This document shows positions 16,149 through 25,033 of a stretch of 64,000 bases of DNA, in pieces. The number at the start of each line of letters is the position of its first letter. Position 1 is the stretch's first letter. The position numbers and the translations under genes were made by a program. The stretch covers positions 11,493 to 75,492 of the forward strand of contig NZ_JBFCVK010000013.1 in NCBI RefSeq assembly GCF_040712085.1. The letters are read 5' to 3'. The notes below the pieces were generated by a model, which ran no database searches, had not been told where the DNA came from, and worked only from the letters and a program-made list of their open reading frames with translations. The stretch is from Aquibaculum sediminis. GTDB taxonomy: Bacteria; Pseudomonadota; Alphaproteobacteria; Kiloniellales; DSM-21159.

Positions 16149-17855
16149 CTAGCTTGCCAGATGAGGGAACAGTAAGTCCATGAAGCGTTGTGCGGTGGGT
16201 GCCGGCTCGTGGTTGGCCAGCCCGGGACGCTCGTTGGCCTCGATGATCACATAGTCGCTGCCTTCCGGGCTGGGCACCAGGAAGTCGAGGCCCACCACGG
16301 GAATGTCCAGCGCCCGCGCCGCCTGGACAGCCGCCTCCTCCAGTTCGGGATGCAGCTGCTCGGTGACGTCGTGGATCGTGCCGCCGGTGTGCAGGTTTGC
16401 GGCCTTGCGCACCACGAGGGTTTCCCCCTCGGGCAGCACGGATTCCATGATGTGGCCGGCCGCCTTGACGCAACGCTCGGTCTCCTCGTCCAGGGGGATG
16501 TGGCTTTCGCCCTGGGTGGCGGCCTCGCGGCGTCGGCTCTGCTTTTCGATCAGCTGCGCCACGCTGTGCCGCCCGGTGCCGATGACCTCCGCCGGTCGCC
16601 GCACCGCCGCAGCGACGACCTGGAAGTTGATGACGATGATGCGCAGGTCCTGGCCTTCGACGAACTGCTCGAGCAGCACGGTGTCGCAGTGCTGACGCGC
16701 GGTGGCGACGGCGGCTTCCACATCCGTCGCCCGCTGCAGGTCCACGGCCACGCCCTGGCCCTGCTCGCCGCGCAGGGGCTTGACCACCACCCGGCCGTGC
16801 TTCTTGAGGAAGGCCGCGTTCTCCTCCGGCGTGCCCGCCTTCTGCTGCGCCGGTACCTTCAGGCCTTCACCCGCCAGGATGCGGTGCGTGACCGCCTTGT
16901 CGTCGCAGCGGCTCATGGCCACGGCGGTGGTCAGTTCCGACAGCGATTCCCGGCAGACGATGGAGCGGCCGCCGTGGGTCAGGCGGAAGAAGCCGCCCTC
17001 GGCATCCAGGATCTCCACGGCGATGCCGCGGCGGCGCGCCTCGTCGACGATGATGCGGGCATAGGGGTTGAGGGTCTCTTCCGGCGGCGGGCCGATGTAG
17101 AGCTTCTCGTTGATGGAGTTGCGGGTCTTCAGCGCAAAGCGCTGCACAGGATAGAAGCCCAGCTTCTCGTAAAGCGCGATGGCCTCACTGTTGTCGTAGA
17201 GCACCGATAGGTCGACGAAGGCGCGCCCGCGCGCCTTCAGACGCCGGGCGAGATCCAGCACGAGCGACACACCGATGCCCGGATAGGGCGCCTGGCTGTC
17301 CACCGCCAGGCACCAGAGGCTGGAGCCGCGCTCCGGGTCGCCGAAAGCCGCCTCATGGTCGATGCCGGTGACCGTGCCCAGAACCTCGCCGGAGGCCGCA
17401 TCGCAGGCCACCAGGTGCAGATAGCGCTCGTCGCCGCGGCAGGCGAGCAGGAAGTCCCGGTCGACCTCCACCATGCCGCGCCGGGCATAGCAGTGGTTGA
17501 GCGCCTCGGCATCGGCGAGGCTTTCCAGCGGCCGGATGACGAAGGGGGGATCGCGCTCCTCCGGCAGTTCCCGGTGCAGGTCGAGGCGGTAGGTGTGGGA
17601 GGGGTCGAGGAAGATCTGCTGCGGTCGGCGCGACAGCAGTACATGCGGATCGTCCACATAGAAGGCGATGTCGCGGCGGCCTTCCTCCTCGCTGAGCAGC
17701 GCGTCCAGCAGCGCTTCCCCATCGGCGAAGGTCTGGGCGAAAAGCAGCCGGCCCCAGCCGCAGTCGAGAATGATGTCGCTCTGCGTCGGGGGTGGCTGAT
17801 GGCGGGCGACCATTTCACTACGCGGAAGCATGACCTCGTCTTCCTCATCCTGCAT
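16149..17855 (-). CDS. ngg: N-acetylglutaminylglutamine synthetase (GNAT plus ATP-grasp fusion)
   Basis: 568 aa from the ATG at 17855. Residues 80-260 are a GNAT acetyltransferase domain (FVIRPLESLADAEALN, LYDNSEAIALYEKLGFYPV). Residues 290-560 form an ATP-grasp ligase domain (AVTHRILAGEGLKVP, VVVKPLRGEQGQGVAVD, VLLEQFVEGQDLRIIVI, VVGLDFLV, IIEANERPGL). The fusion acetylates glutamine and ligates a second glutamine to give N-acetylglutaminylglutamine. It begins 11 nt after asnO and ends 5 nt before the M42 peptidase. An alternative ATG at 17831 has a better Shine-Dalgarno (GAGGAAG). Confidence 0.93.
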   Translation of the reverse strand: MQDEEDEVMLPRSEMVARHQPPPTQSDIILDCGWGRLLFAQTFADGEALLDALLSEEEGRRDIAFYVDDPHVLLSRRPQQIFLDPSHTYRLDLHRELPEERDPPFVIRPLESLADAEALNHCYARRGMVEVDRDFLLACRGDERYLHLVACDAASGEVLGTVTGIDHEAAFGDPERGSSLWCLAVDSQAPYPGIGVSLVLDLARRLKARGRAFVDLSVLYDNSEAIALYEKLGFYPVQRFALKTRNSINEKLYIGPPPEETLNPYARIIVDEARRRGIAVEILDAEGGFFRLTHGGRSIVCRESLSELTTAVAMSRCDDKAVTHRILAGEGLKVPAQQKAGTPEENAAFLKKHGRVVVKPLRGEQGQGVAVDLQRATDVEAAVATARQHCDTVLLEQFVEGQDLRIIVINFQVVAAAVRRPAEVIGTGRHSVAQLIEKQSRRREAATQGESHIPLDEETERCVKAAGHIMESVLPEGETLVVRKAANLHTGGTIHDVTEQLHPELEEAAVQAARALDIPVVGLDFLVPSPEGSDYVIIEANERPGLANHEPAPTAQRFMDLLFPHLAS

Positions 17856-17866
17856 GGCGGAGGGGC

Positions 17867-19642
17867 TCACAGTTCGTGGGTTTGCATCCACGACTCGAGC
17901 AGGGCGATCTGCCACAGCTTCGAGCCGCCAAGCGGCGTGATGTGTTCGCTGGGGGCCTGGAGCAACTGCTGCACGTAGTCCTCCCGGAAGAGGCCGCGGC
18001 TGCGGGCCTGCGGGTCGTCGAGTACGCCGCGCACGAAGTTCAGCGCCTCACCCTCCAGGTACTTGAGCGCCGGGACCGGGAAGTAGCCCTTGGGACGGTC
18101 GATCACCGCTTCGGGGATCACCTGGCGCGAGGCTTCCTTGAGGACGTACTTGCCGCCCTCGCGGATCTTCTGCTCCGCCGGGATGCGCGCGGCCAGTTCC
18201 ACGAGCTCGTGGTCCAGGAAGGGCACGCGCGCCTCCAGGCCCCAGGCCATGGTCATGTTGTCGACCCGCTTCACCGGATCGTCCACCAGCATCACCGTGG
18301 TGTCGATGTGCAGCGCCTTGTCCACCGGCCGGCTGGCCCGGGCGCGGGCGAAGTGCTCCTCGACGAAGCGCCGGGCATGGTCCTCGCCGACCAGTTCCGG
18401 GTTCACCGCCTCGGCGAAGCCGCGATGGTCGCGGTCGAAAAAGACGCGAGCATAGTCGGCCACCGGGTCCCGGCTCTCCAGCATCGGCGGATACCAGTGA
18501 TAGCCGCCGAAGATCTCGTCGGCACCCTGGCCGGACTGGACCACCCGCACATGCTTCGAGACCTCCTGCGAGAGCAGGAAGAAGCCGATGGCGTCGTGGC
18601 TGACCATGGGCTCCGACATGGAGGCGATGCAGTCGGGCAGGCTGGGCAGCAGCCGCTCGCGGCTATCGACGAAGATCTTGTGATGGTTGGTGCCATAGCG
18701 CTCGGCGATGATGTCCGAGTACATGAACTCGTCACCGACCTCCTCGCCCACGGTCTCGAAGCCGACGGAGAAGGTCTGCAGGCCGCTCTGGCCTGCCTCG
18801 GCCAGCAGGCCGACCACCAGCGAGGAGTCCACGCCGCCGGAGAGCAGCACGCCGACGGGGGTGTCGGCGACGAGACGCCGCTTGACCGCCGCGCGCATCT
18901 TTTCCAGCACCAGATCCTGCCAGTCGCGCTCGCTGAGGGACTCGTCCCCCGGCTGCGGGCCGAAGGAGAGCTCCCAGTAGGAGCGCTGGTCGCGCGTGCC
19001 GTCGGGCTCGATCTGCAGGGTGGTTGCGGGCGGCAGCTTGCGCACGCCCTTGAGGATGGTCCAGGGCGCCGGCACCACGGCATGGAAGCTCATGTAGTGG
19101 TTCAGCGCCTCGGGGTCGACGCTGGTGTCGACGCCGCCGCTCTTGGCCAGGGCCGGCAGGTTGGAGGCGAAACGCAGGCCGCCGGGCACTTCCGAGAGAT
19201 AGAGCGGCTTGATGCCCAGGCGGTCGCGCGCCAGCAGGACGCGACCCGAGTCCCGCTCCCAGAGGCAGAAGGCGAACATGCCGGCGAAGCGGGTCACGCA
19301 GTCGCGGCCCCAGGCGTGATAGGCCTTGAGGATGACCTCGGTGTCGCCGTTGGTGAAGAAGTGGTAACCGAAGCCCTCCAGCTCCTGCTTGAGCTCGGCG
19401 AAGTTGTAGATTGCGCCGTTGTAGACGACGCCCAGCCCCAGTTGGGGGTCGAGCATCGGCTGCTGGGAGCGCTCCGCGTGGTCGATGATTTTCAGCCGCC
19501 GGTGGGCGACAGCCAGCCCGCGCTGGGAATAGACGCCCAGGGCGTCTGGCCCGCGCCTGGCGATGTGTTCGGACATGGCATGGACGCGCGCGAGGTTGGC
19601 CTCGGCGCCGTCAAAACGAATCTCACCGACAATTCCACACAT
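17867..19642 (-). CDS. asnO: N-acetylglutaminylglutamine amidotransferase (asparagine-synthetase type)
   Basis: 591 aa starting at MCGIVGE, which places the catalytic Cys at position 2 after Met removal. The N-terminal class II glutaminase domain contains RRGPDALG, HRRLKIID, YNGAIYNF and GDTEVIL. The C-terminal synthetase domain has the PP-loop LLSGGVDSSLV and LEARVPFLDHELVELAARIP. In the NAGGN pathway it converts the C-terminal carboxylate of N-acetylglutaminylglutamine to the amide. It is the first gene of the three-gene operon. The upstream open extension lacks family similarity. The pathway is known to be osmotically induced in Sinorhizobium and Pseudomonas. Confidence 0.95.
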   Translation of the reverse strand: MCGIVGEIRFDGAEANLARVHAMSEHIARRGPDALGVYSQRGLAVAHRRLKIIDHAERSQQPMLDPQLGLGVVYNGAIYNFAELKQELEGFGYHFFTNGDTEVILKAYHAWGRDCVTRFAGMFAFCLWERDSGRVLLARDRLGIKPLYLSEVPGGLRFASNLPALAKSGGVDTSVDPEALNHYMSFHAVVPAPWTILKGVRKLPPATTLQIEPDGTRDQRSYWELSFGPQPGDESLSERDWQDLVLEKMRAAVKRRLVADTPVGVLLSGGVDSSLVVGLLAEAGQSGLQTFSVGFETVGEEVGDEFMYSDIIAERYGTNHHKIFVDSRERLLPSLPDCIASMSEPMVSHDAIGFFLLSQEVSKHVRVVQSGQGADEIFGGYHWYPPMLESRDPVADYARVFFDRDHRGFAEAVNPELVGEDHARRFVEEHFARARASRPVDKALHIDTTVMLVDDPVKRVDNMTMAWGLEARVPFLDHELVELAARIPAEQKIREGGKYVLKEASRQVIPEAVIDRPKGYFPVPALKYLEGEALNFVRGVLDDPQARSRGLFREDYVQQLLQAPSEHITPLGGSKLWQIALLESWMQTHEL

Positions 19643-19985
19643 GGGTTCGGCGGTCTGCTCCTTTCGTGTGGGGCGCCACCGAAATGAGGGCGGGCGCGTA
19701 AAGTCTCCCTCTTGCCCGGCCGATGTTCCGCCGCGGCCCCGAGATTTTCTGTTTCTCAAGCAAGCGATGTGGGGAAGAAGTAGGCAGAGGCAGGAATGTT
19801 TCAAGGGAAAAGCGCGCTTGCTTCAGTGCGCAGGCCCGAGCGAAGTCATTGTTATGACAGTAAAAGGCCGATCGATGGAGCCGCATGTACCTCGATCAGC
19901 GCGACCGCTCCCGGCCCCCGCGCCCCGCCACCTGTTGCTTGCATTGGCCCGCGCCTCGATTAGACTGCGGCCCGCTTGGTGTTCG
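19643..19985. other. Divergent intergenic region between asnO and tRNA-Leu
   Basis: A 343-bp gap with no supportable gene. It should hold the asnO promoter on the minus strand and the tRNA-Leu promoter on the plus strand. Candidate tRNA promoter elements are TTGCAT at 19939-19944 and TAGACT at 19961-19966, with a 16-nt spacer and 19 nt before the mature tRNA. No inverted repeat that would mark an osmotic regulator was seen. Confidence 0.5.
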
Positions 19986-20070
19986 GCCCCTGTGGCGGAA
20001 CCGGTAGACGCGCGCGACTCAAAATCGCGTTCCGAGAGGAGTGGGGGTTCGAGTCCCTCCAGGGGCACCA
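19986..20070 (+). tRNA. tRNA-Leu (anticodon CAA)
   Basis: 85 nt including encoded CCA. The acceptor stem GCCCCTG pairs with CAGGGGC. The anticodon stem CGCGA/TCGCG encloses the loop CTCAAAA, giving anticodon CAA. A long class II variable arm (TTCCGAGAGGAGT) fits leucine. The T arm is GGGGG-TTCGAGT-CCCTC. The last base is 18 nt from the stop of the convergent Panacea-associated toxin gene. Confidence 0.97.
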
Positions 20071-20088
20071 AGACCTGTTCGGCCGGCT

Positions 20089-20460
20089 TCAGCGCCGAGA
20101 GAACGCATCCCGGATCAATTGGGCATGACGTGTAGGCAGTGTCTCGATGCCCGCCTCCACCATCTGCACGATTCGTTCGCGCAAGGCATCCGATATCGTT
20201 CCCCGATGACGAGCCGTCGCGATCTCGTTGGGCGAGAAGCAGGTCAACCTGGAGAGGTCGAGATAACAGTCGTGGCTGAGTGCGGGGTGGTCTTCGGCCG
20301 TGCAAGGAAGTTGACCGAAGCCGTGCGGCTGCGGTTTGGTATTGAACCAGAGGAAGTAGTTTTCTCCCGCGGCGACGCAGATGGTTATCTTGTCCTTGGG
20401 CAGAGGCTTGTTCAGCGTGGTTCTGACCACGTAGACATGACCTACCTCAAGCGACGCCAT
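20089..20460 (-). CDS. Putative toxin paired with a Panacea antitoxin
   Basis: 123 aa. The N-terminal part is beta-rich (SLEVGHVYVVRTTLNKPLP, KITICVAAGENYFLWFNTKP), and the C-terminal part is helical with TARHRGTISDALRERIVQMV. No catalytic signature was recognised, although the N-terminal barrel-like start recalls small RNase-type toxins. The ATG at 20460 overlaps the end of the antitoxin gene by 14 nt, the tight coupling usual for type II toxin-antitoxin pairs. A TTG start 9 nt earlier is possible. It is less GC-rich than neighbours. Toxin function is inferred from context. Confidence 0.6.
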   Translation of the reverse strand: MASLEVGHVYVVRTTLNKPLPKDKITICVAAGENYFLWFNTKPQPHGFGQLPCTAEDHPALSHDCYLDLSRLTCFSPNEIATARHRGTISDALRERIVQMVEAGIETLPTRHAQLIRDAFSRR

Positions 20461-20983
20461 ACTGCGCAAATTCCTCAGCCACTAGAACGAGGCTTTCGCG
20501 CTGATCGCCCTCGATCATCAGCAGTGGATCCATTTCGCAGTTCAGGTTTGCTGCCTGCCAGGAGGGGTCACGGTGGGTGACCGACGAGAGATAGCCGAAG
20601 TCTTTCCCGCGGCAAAAGGCGACGGCCTGCTCGAGCGCGGCCACGTCCGACGGTGAGAAGTATGAGAGATCGGCGGCACGCTTAGCTGTGGCAGTGGGGG
20701 GACGCCTATTGTGATTGAACTCGACAGCGTCGCTGATGGCCGCAGGGTCCTCCATGAGATCGAGGTTGCCCTTGAACCAGTCGTAGATGACCGAGGGCAC
20801 CGGACCGTTCTGCATCGCGATGTAGCGATCTCCGACAACCGGGCGGCCGTACCGGCTTAGATGGTTCTTGTCGGCGAGGAAAAAGATCTTTGCGGCATAA
20901 AAAGGGGTGATGCCCGGCCAAGCCTTCGCGACCAGGACCACGGCCTCCAGAGCTTTTTTCTCGTCAAACGGAAATCGCAGCAT
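20447..20983 (-). CDS. Panacea-domain (SocA/DUF4065-like) antitoxin
   Basis: 178 aa. The Panacea core is recognisable: an N-terminal helix VVLVAKAWPGITPFYAAKIFFLADKNHL (spread over residues 15-43), then GRPVVGDRYIAMQNGPVPSVIYDWFKG, which matches the family pattern D-x-Y-x-A-x4-GPV-x5-Y. Panacea domains neutralise many unrelated toxins, and the toxin is normally the adjacent gene, as here. Antitoxin first, overlapping toxin second is the common order. GGGAGA precedes the ATG. Confidence 0.8.
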   Translation of the reverse strand: MLRFPFDEKKALEAVVLVAKAWPGITPFYAAKIFFLADKNHLSRYGRPVVGDRYIAMQNGPVPSVIYDWFKGNLDLMEDPAAISDAVEFNHNRRPPTATAKRAADLSYFSPSDVAALEQAVAFCRGKDFGYLSSVTHRDPSWQAANLNCEMDPLLMIEGDQRESLVLVAEEFAQYGVA

Positions 20984-21163
20984 GCAAATTTCTCCCTCGC
21001 CCTTATACCAGCGTCGCCTTCCTCACTCAATCTTGAGGCCATAGAGCGTCCTAAATATGCTGTTGCGCGTGCGTCTTGCTGACGTCGTGGTGACACGGAA
21101 AAAGGGGATTCTTGAACTGCCTGATCGGTAGCTTTGATGTGGCCGATTTTTCAGGAAGTTAGG

Positions 21164-21238
21164 TGGTGGGCGCGGCTGGGATTGAACCAGCGACCCCTAC
21201 GATGTCAACGTAGTGCTCTCCCGCTGAGCTACGCGCCC
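21164..21238 (-). tRNA. tRNA-Val (anticodon GAC)
   Basis: 75 nt including encoded CCA, read on the minus strand. The acceptor stem GGGCGCG pairs with CGCGCCC. The D arm is GCTCAGCGGGAGAGC. The anticodon stem CTACG/CGTAG encloses TTGACAT, giving GAC. The T arm is GCTGG-TTCAATC-CCAGC. It lies 180 bp upstream of the Panacea gene on the same strand. Confidence 0.97.
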
Positions 21239-21407
21239 TTACCTGCGCCGAATTTCGGGACTGCGGGGTTCCCGGCGGCGCGGCAGGTGAGTAGCATCGG
21301 GTTTGGCCTTTGGCAAGACCCGCGTCGCGCCCGGCCCGGCGGCATCTTCCGGTGCCGGAAAGCGGTCAAGGACGGCGCGAAGGACGCATGGATTAAGGAA
21401 GGTTTGC

Positions 21408-21887
21408 ATGAAGCTCGGTCTCACGATTTTCGCCCTCGGTACGGCGCTGCTGCTGGGGGCCTGCCAGACCACAGGGGAGGGGGATTCCGCCTCTTCCGAA
21501 CCCTCGCCCCAGGGCGCCGGCACCATGACCAAGGCGGAGCTGCTCGCCGGCGAAGGCATGGAGGAGGTGAGCAGCGAGGAGGTGCGCAGCCACCTTGCCG
21601 GCAACACCGCCTTCTGGGAGCCGGTGGGCGGCACGCCGCAACTCTTTGCCTCCTACTATGACCCCTCGGGCAGCCAGCGACAGCGCGAGCGGCGCGCCAC
21701 CGAGGTGATGGCCGGTTCCTGGCGCGTCGAGGAGGAGCGTTTCTGCCACCAATTGGGCGACAGCAATGACGAACGCTGCGGCTCCTTCGTGGCTACGCCC
21801 GAGGGTATCCTCGCCTTTTGTGCCGAGGGCGGACGCTGTGACTGGCTGGTCGTGGGGCTGAACGAGGGCAACAGCCTCGAACTCTGA
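21408..21887 (+). CDS. Small lipoprotein of unknown function (159 aa)
   Basis: The protein begins with a lipoprotein signal (LTIFALGTALLLGACQ), with the lipidated Cys near residue 19. The mature part holds a Ser/Gly-rich linker, then TKAELLAGEGMEEVSSEEVRSHLAGNT and a C-terminal region with four Cys (RFCHQ, ERCGSF, AFCAEG, GRCDWL) that could form disulfides. The short start at 21408 has AAGGAAGG upstream and produces the signal peptide, so it is preferred over a longer open frame. No function is recognised. Confidence 0.8.
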   Translation: MKLGLTIFALGTALLLGACQTTGEGDSASSEPSPQGAGTMTKAELLAGEGMEEVSSEEVRSHLAGNTAFWEPVGGTPQLFASYYDPSGSQRQRERRATEVMAGSWRVEEERFCHQLGDSNDERCGSFVATPEGILAFCAEGGRCDWLVVGLNEGNSLEL

Positions 21888-21927
21888 GCGGGGGCGCGCG
21901 GCCGCTGGCCCGGCTTGCCGTGGCGGG

Positions 21928-21950
21928 GCGGACATGCATTGAATGTCCGC
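21928..21950 (+). terminator. Stem-loop after the lipoprotein gene
   Basis: A perfect 8-bp inverted repeat, GCGGACAT-(7 nt)-ATGTCCGC, lies 41 bp after the lipoprotein stop and 38 bp before the aminotransferase start. There is no T-run, so it may be a weak or Rho-assisted terminator or an mRNA-stabilising hairpin. Confidence 0.35.
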
Positions 21951-21987
21951 ACGCAAAGGGTGAGAGACAGTTCGAGGACCAGCCCCC

Positions 21988-23163
21988 ATGACCTATCACA
22001 GCGGTCGCCATTTTCTGCAGATTCCCGGTCCCACCAACGTGCCGGATCGGGTGCTGCGGGCCATCGACGCGCCCACCATCGATCACCGCGGGCCGGACTT
22101 TGCCCGCCTCGGGGCCGAGGTGCTGGAGGGGCTGAAGCCGGTGTTCGGCACACGGGGCCCGGTCGTCATCTATCCCGCATCGGGTACTGGGGCCTGGGAG
22201 GCGGCGCTGGTCAACACGCTCTCCGCCGGCGACCGGGTGCTGATGTTCGAGACGGGGCAGTTCGCAACGCTCTGGAAGCAGCTGGCCGAGCGCCTGGGGC
22301 TGGAGGTGGAACTGCTGCCCGGCGACTGGCGCAGCGGTGTGGACGTGGCGCAGGTGGAAGCGCGCCTGACGGAAGACCGGGAGGGCGCGATCAAGGCGGT
22401 CTGCGCCGTGCACAACGAGACCTCCACCGGCGTCACCAGCGACATTCCCGGCCTGCGCCGGGCCATGGACCGCGCCGAACATGGTGCGCTGCTGTTGGTG
22501 GACACCATTTCTTCGCTCGGCTCGATCGACTATCGCCACGACGAATGGGGCGTGGACGTCACCGTGGCCGGCTCCCAGAAGGGGCTGATGCTGCCGCCGG
22601 GCCTCTCCTTCAATGCCGTGAGCGAGAAGGCGCTGACCGCCTCCAAGCAGGCCGGGCTGCCCCGGTCCTACTGGCGCTGGGAGGAGATGCTGGGGCCGAA
22701 CGCCCGCGGCTTCTTCCCCTACACCCCGGCGACAAACCTGCTCTACGGCCTGCGCGAGGCGCTTGCCATGCTGCAGGAGGAGGGGCTGGAGCAGGTTTTC
22801 GCCCGCCACGCCCGCCACGGCGAGGCGACCCGTCGGGCGGTGCAGGCCTGGGGTCTTGAGGTGCTCTGCCGCAATCCCGCGGAGCATTCCAACTGCCTGA
22901 CCGCCGTCCTCGTACCCGAAGGGCACTCCGCGGACGCGCTGCGGCAGACGATCCTGGAGCGGTTCGACATGTCGCTGGGCGCCGGGCTGGGCCGGCTGGC
23001 CGACAAGGTCTTCCGCATCGGCCATCTGGGCGACTTCAATGATCTGACCCTCGCCGGCACCCTGTCGGGCGTGGAGATGGGCCTGGGCCTGGCCGGCGTG
23101 CCGCATCAGCGCGGCGGCGTGCAGACCGCCCTGAGCCACCTTGCAGAAACGAGCGCTGCCTGA
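21988..23163 (+). CDS. Class V aminotransferase, serine-glyoxylate aminotransferase-like
   Basis: 391 aa. It has the class V PLP fold with N-terminal IPGPTNVPDRVLRAI, AVHNETSTGV (cofactor contacts), VDTISSLGSI and the PLP lysine in GSQKGLMLPPG near residue 200. The C-terminal GAGLGRLADKVFRIGHLGD is characteristic of serine-glyoxylate/alanine-glyoxylate aminotransferases. These convert glyoxylate and serine to glycine and hydroxypyruvate, feeding photorespiratory or serine-cycle metabolism. It ends 43 nt before sppA and may be co-transcribed with it. Confidence 0.92.
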   Translation: MTYHSGRHFLQIPGPTNVPDRVLRAIDAPTIDHRGPDFARLGAEVLEGLKPVFGTRGPVVIYPASGTGAWEAALVNTLSAGDRVLMFETGQFATLWKQLAERLGLEVELLPGDWRSGVDVAQVEARLTEDREGAIKAVCAVHNETSTGVTSDIPGLRRAMDRAEHGALLLVDTISSLGSIDYRHDEWGVDVTVAGSQKGLMLPPGLSFNAVSEKALTASKQAGLPRSYWRWEEMLGPNARGFFPYTPATNLLYGLREALAMLQEEGLEQVFARHARHGEATRRAVQAWGLEVLCRNPAEHSNCLTAVLVPEGHSADALRQTILERFDMSLGAGLGRLADKVFRIGHLGDFNDLTLAGTLSGVEMGLGLAGVPHQRGGVQTALSHLAETSAA

Positions 23164-23206
23164 ATGAGCGGCTCAGCCTGCAGCGGCCGGACGGGAAGGG
23201 ACTGAC

Positions 23207-25033
23207 GTGGACCGGATCCTGCTCTTCCTGCTGAAGTCCCTGGTGGCGCTGCTGGCCACCCTGGGACTGGTGCTGGTCGTGGTCGCCATCGGCCTCTGGT
23301 TCTTCTGGCAGGAGGTGCGCGACTGGCGCCTGGCCGATGACGACGGCTTGCCCGAGCGCATGGTGCTCACTCTCGACACCGCCGAGGGCTTGCGCGAAGG
23401 CCCGAGCCAGGGGCCCTTGGGGCTGCCGGGTCTCGACGGCACCCCCAGCCTGAACCAGGTTCTGGAAGCGCTGGAGCGCGGCGCCGAGGATCCGCGGGTT
23501 GAAGGGGTGGCGCTGCGCTTGGGCTATGGCGCGCTGTCGCCGGCACAGGCGCAGGAGATGCGCGGCGCGCTCCTTCGCTTCCGCGAGTCGGGACGCTTCG
23601 CCATGGGCTTTGCCGAGAGTTTCGGTGAGGCCGGCGACGGCAACGAGCACTACCACCTTGCCACGGGCCTGGAGGAGATCTGGCTGCAGCCCTCGGGTGA
23701 CCTCGATCTGCTGGGCTATCACCTGGAGCAGCCCTTCCTGCGCGATCTGCTCGACGACTGGGACCTGCGGGTGCAGGCGGACCAGCGCGAGGACTGGAAG
23801 GGGCTGGTCGATCTGGCGAATCGGCGCGAGCTCGCTGAGCCGGTACGCGAGAATCTGCAGGCAGTGGTCGACTCGCACTACGAGCAGCTTGCCGCCGCCG
23901 TGGCTGAGGGGCGCGGCCTGAGTCCCGCCGAAGCCGCGGACCGGATCAATGCGGGTCCATACACCGCCGAGGCGGCGCTGGAGGCCGGTCTGGTGGATCG
24001 TCTCGACTATCGCGACCGCTTCGAGGCCGCGGCCCTGGATGCAGCCGGGGAGGCGGCCGGGGACGCTGCAGGCCTGGTCGGGGTGCAGGACTACCTGGAC
24101 GGCGCACCGGAACCGGCAGCCGATGCCGCGACGATTGCGCTGCTCTATCTCGAGGGGCCGCTGCGCCTGGGCGGTGAGACCGAAGGGCTGGCGCCGGGGG
24201 TGACCGGTGCCGAGGCCTTGGTCGGGCAGTTGCGGGCAGTTGCCGAGGACGAAGAGATCGCAGCCGCGGTGCTGCGCATCGACAGCCCCGGGGGCTCGCC
24301 GGTGGCCTCGGACATGCTCTGGCGCGCGGTGCAGCAGGTGCGCGAGGCCGGCAAGCCCGTTGCAGTTTCCCTGGGCAGCGTTGCGGCCAGCGGCGGCTAC
24401 TATGTCGCCGTGGCCGGCCAGCCGCTCTTGGCTCAGGGGGGAAGTCTCACCGGCTCCATCGGCGTCGCCGGCGGCAAGCCGGTGCTGGCTGACTTCTGGC
24501 CGCACCTGGGCCTGAGCTGGGACGGGGTGCAGGCCGGGCGCAACGCTGGCATCTGGTCCACCAACCGGGACTTCACGCCCGAACAGTGGGAGCACTTCCA
24601 GGCCAGCCTCGACCGCACCTACGCCGATTTCACCGCCAAGGTGGCGGAGGGCCGAGACCTGGAGGGTGCCGCGCTCGAGGCGGTGGTGGGCGGCCGGGTC
24701 TTCACTGGAGAGCAGGCCCTGGCCCTCGGCCTGGTGGACGAACTGGGTGGCCTGCGCGAAGCGGCGAGGGCGGCGGCGCGCGAGGCCGGGCTGGAGCCGG
24801 AGAGGCCGCTGGTGCTGCTGGACTACGCCGAGCGGGGGCGGGGCTTCGGGGCGCTGCTCACGGACCTGCTGCGGGGTGAACTTTCGGGAAGCACCGCAGG
24901 CGAAGCCGAGGCATTGCGCCTGCTGGTCGAGCTGCAGGCGCTGCTGCGCCCGTTGCGGCAGGCTCTGGCACCCTTCTCGGCCGATCCGCGCGAGAGCGTG
25001 CTGCAGGCCCCGGCGCTCGGCTCAGGCGAGTGA
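23207..25033 (+). CDS. sppA: Signal peptide peptidase SppA, 67-kDa type
   Basis: 608 aa beginning at GTG with GGGAAGGGA upstream. One N-terminal membrane segment (residues 8-34) is followed by two tandem S49 domains. The second contains LRIDSPGGSPVASDMLW and SLGSVAASGGYYVA, with the catalytic Ser near residue 400. The general-base Lys of this type is expected in the N-terminal domain around 190-210. It degrades cleaved signal peptides in the inner membrane. The N-domain is more divergent than usual. Confidence 0.92.
   Translation: MDRILLFLLKSLVALLATLGLVLVVVAIGLWFFWQEVRDWRLADDDGLPERMVLTLDTAEGLREGPSQGPLGLPGLDGTPSLNQVLEALERGAEDPRVEGVALRLGYGALSPAQAQEMRGALLRFRESGRFAMGFAESFGEAGDGNEHYHLATGLEEIWLQPSGDLDLLGYHLEQPFLRDLLDDWDLRVQADQREDWKGLVDLANRRELAEPVRENLQAVVDSHYEQLAAAVAEGRGLSPAEAADRINAGPYTAEAALEAGLVDRLDYRDRFEAAALDAAGEAAGDAAGLVGVQDYLDGAPEPAADAATIALLYLEGPLRLGGETEGLAPGVTGAEALVGQLRAVAEDEEIAAAVLRIDSPGGSPVASDMLWRAVQQVREAGKPVAVSLGSVAASGGYYVAVAGQPLLAQGGSLTGSIGVAGGKPVLADFWPHLGLSWDGVQAGRNAGIWSTNRDFTPEQWEHFQASLDRTYADFTAKVAEGRDLEGAALEAVVGGRVFTGEQALALGLVDELGGLREAARAAAREAGLEPERPLVLLDYAERGRGFGALLTDLLRGELSGSTAGEAEALRLLVELQALLRPLRQALAPFSADPRESVLQAPALGSGE

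Noticed and set aside
16144..16473. Upstream extension of the M42 peptidase frame
   Set aside because: It overlaps the ATP-grasp end of ngg in another frame; the family start corresponds to ATG 16143.
17876..19687. 603-codon open frame opposite asnO
   Set aside because: It lies opposite a full-length asparagine-synthetase-type gene and shows no recognisable domain.
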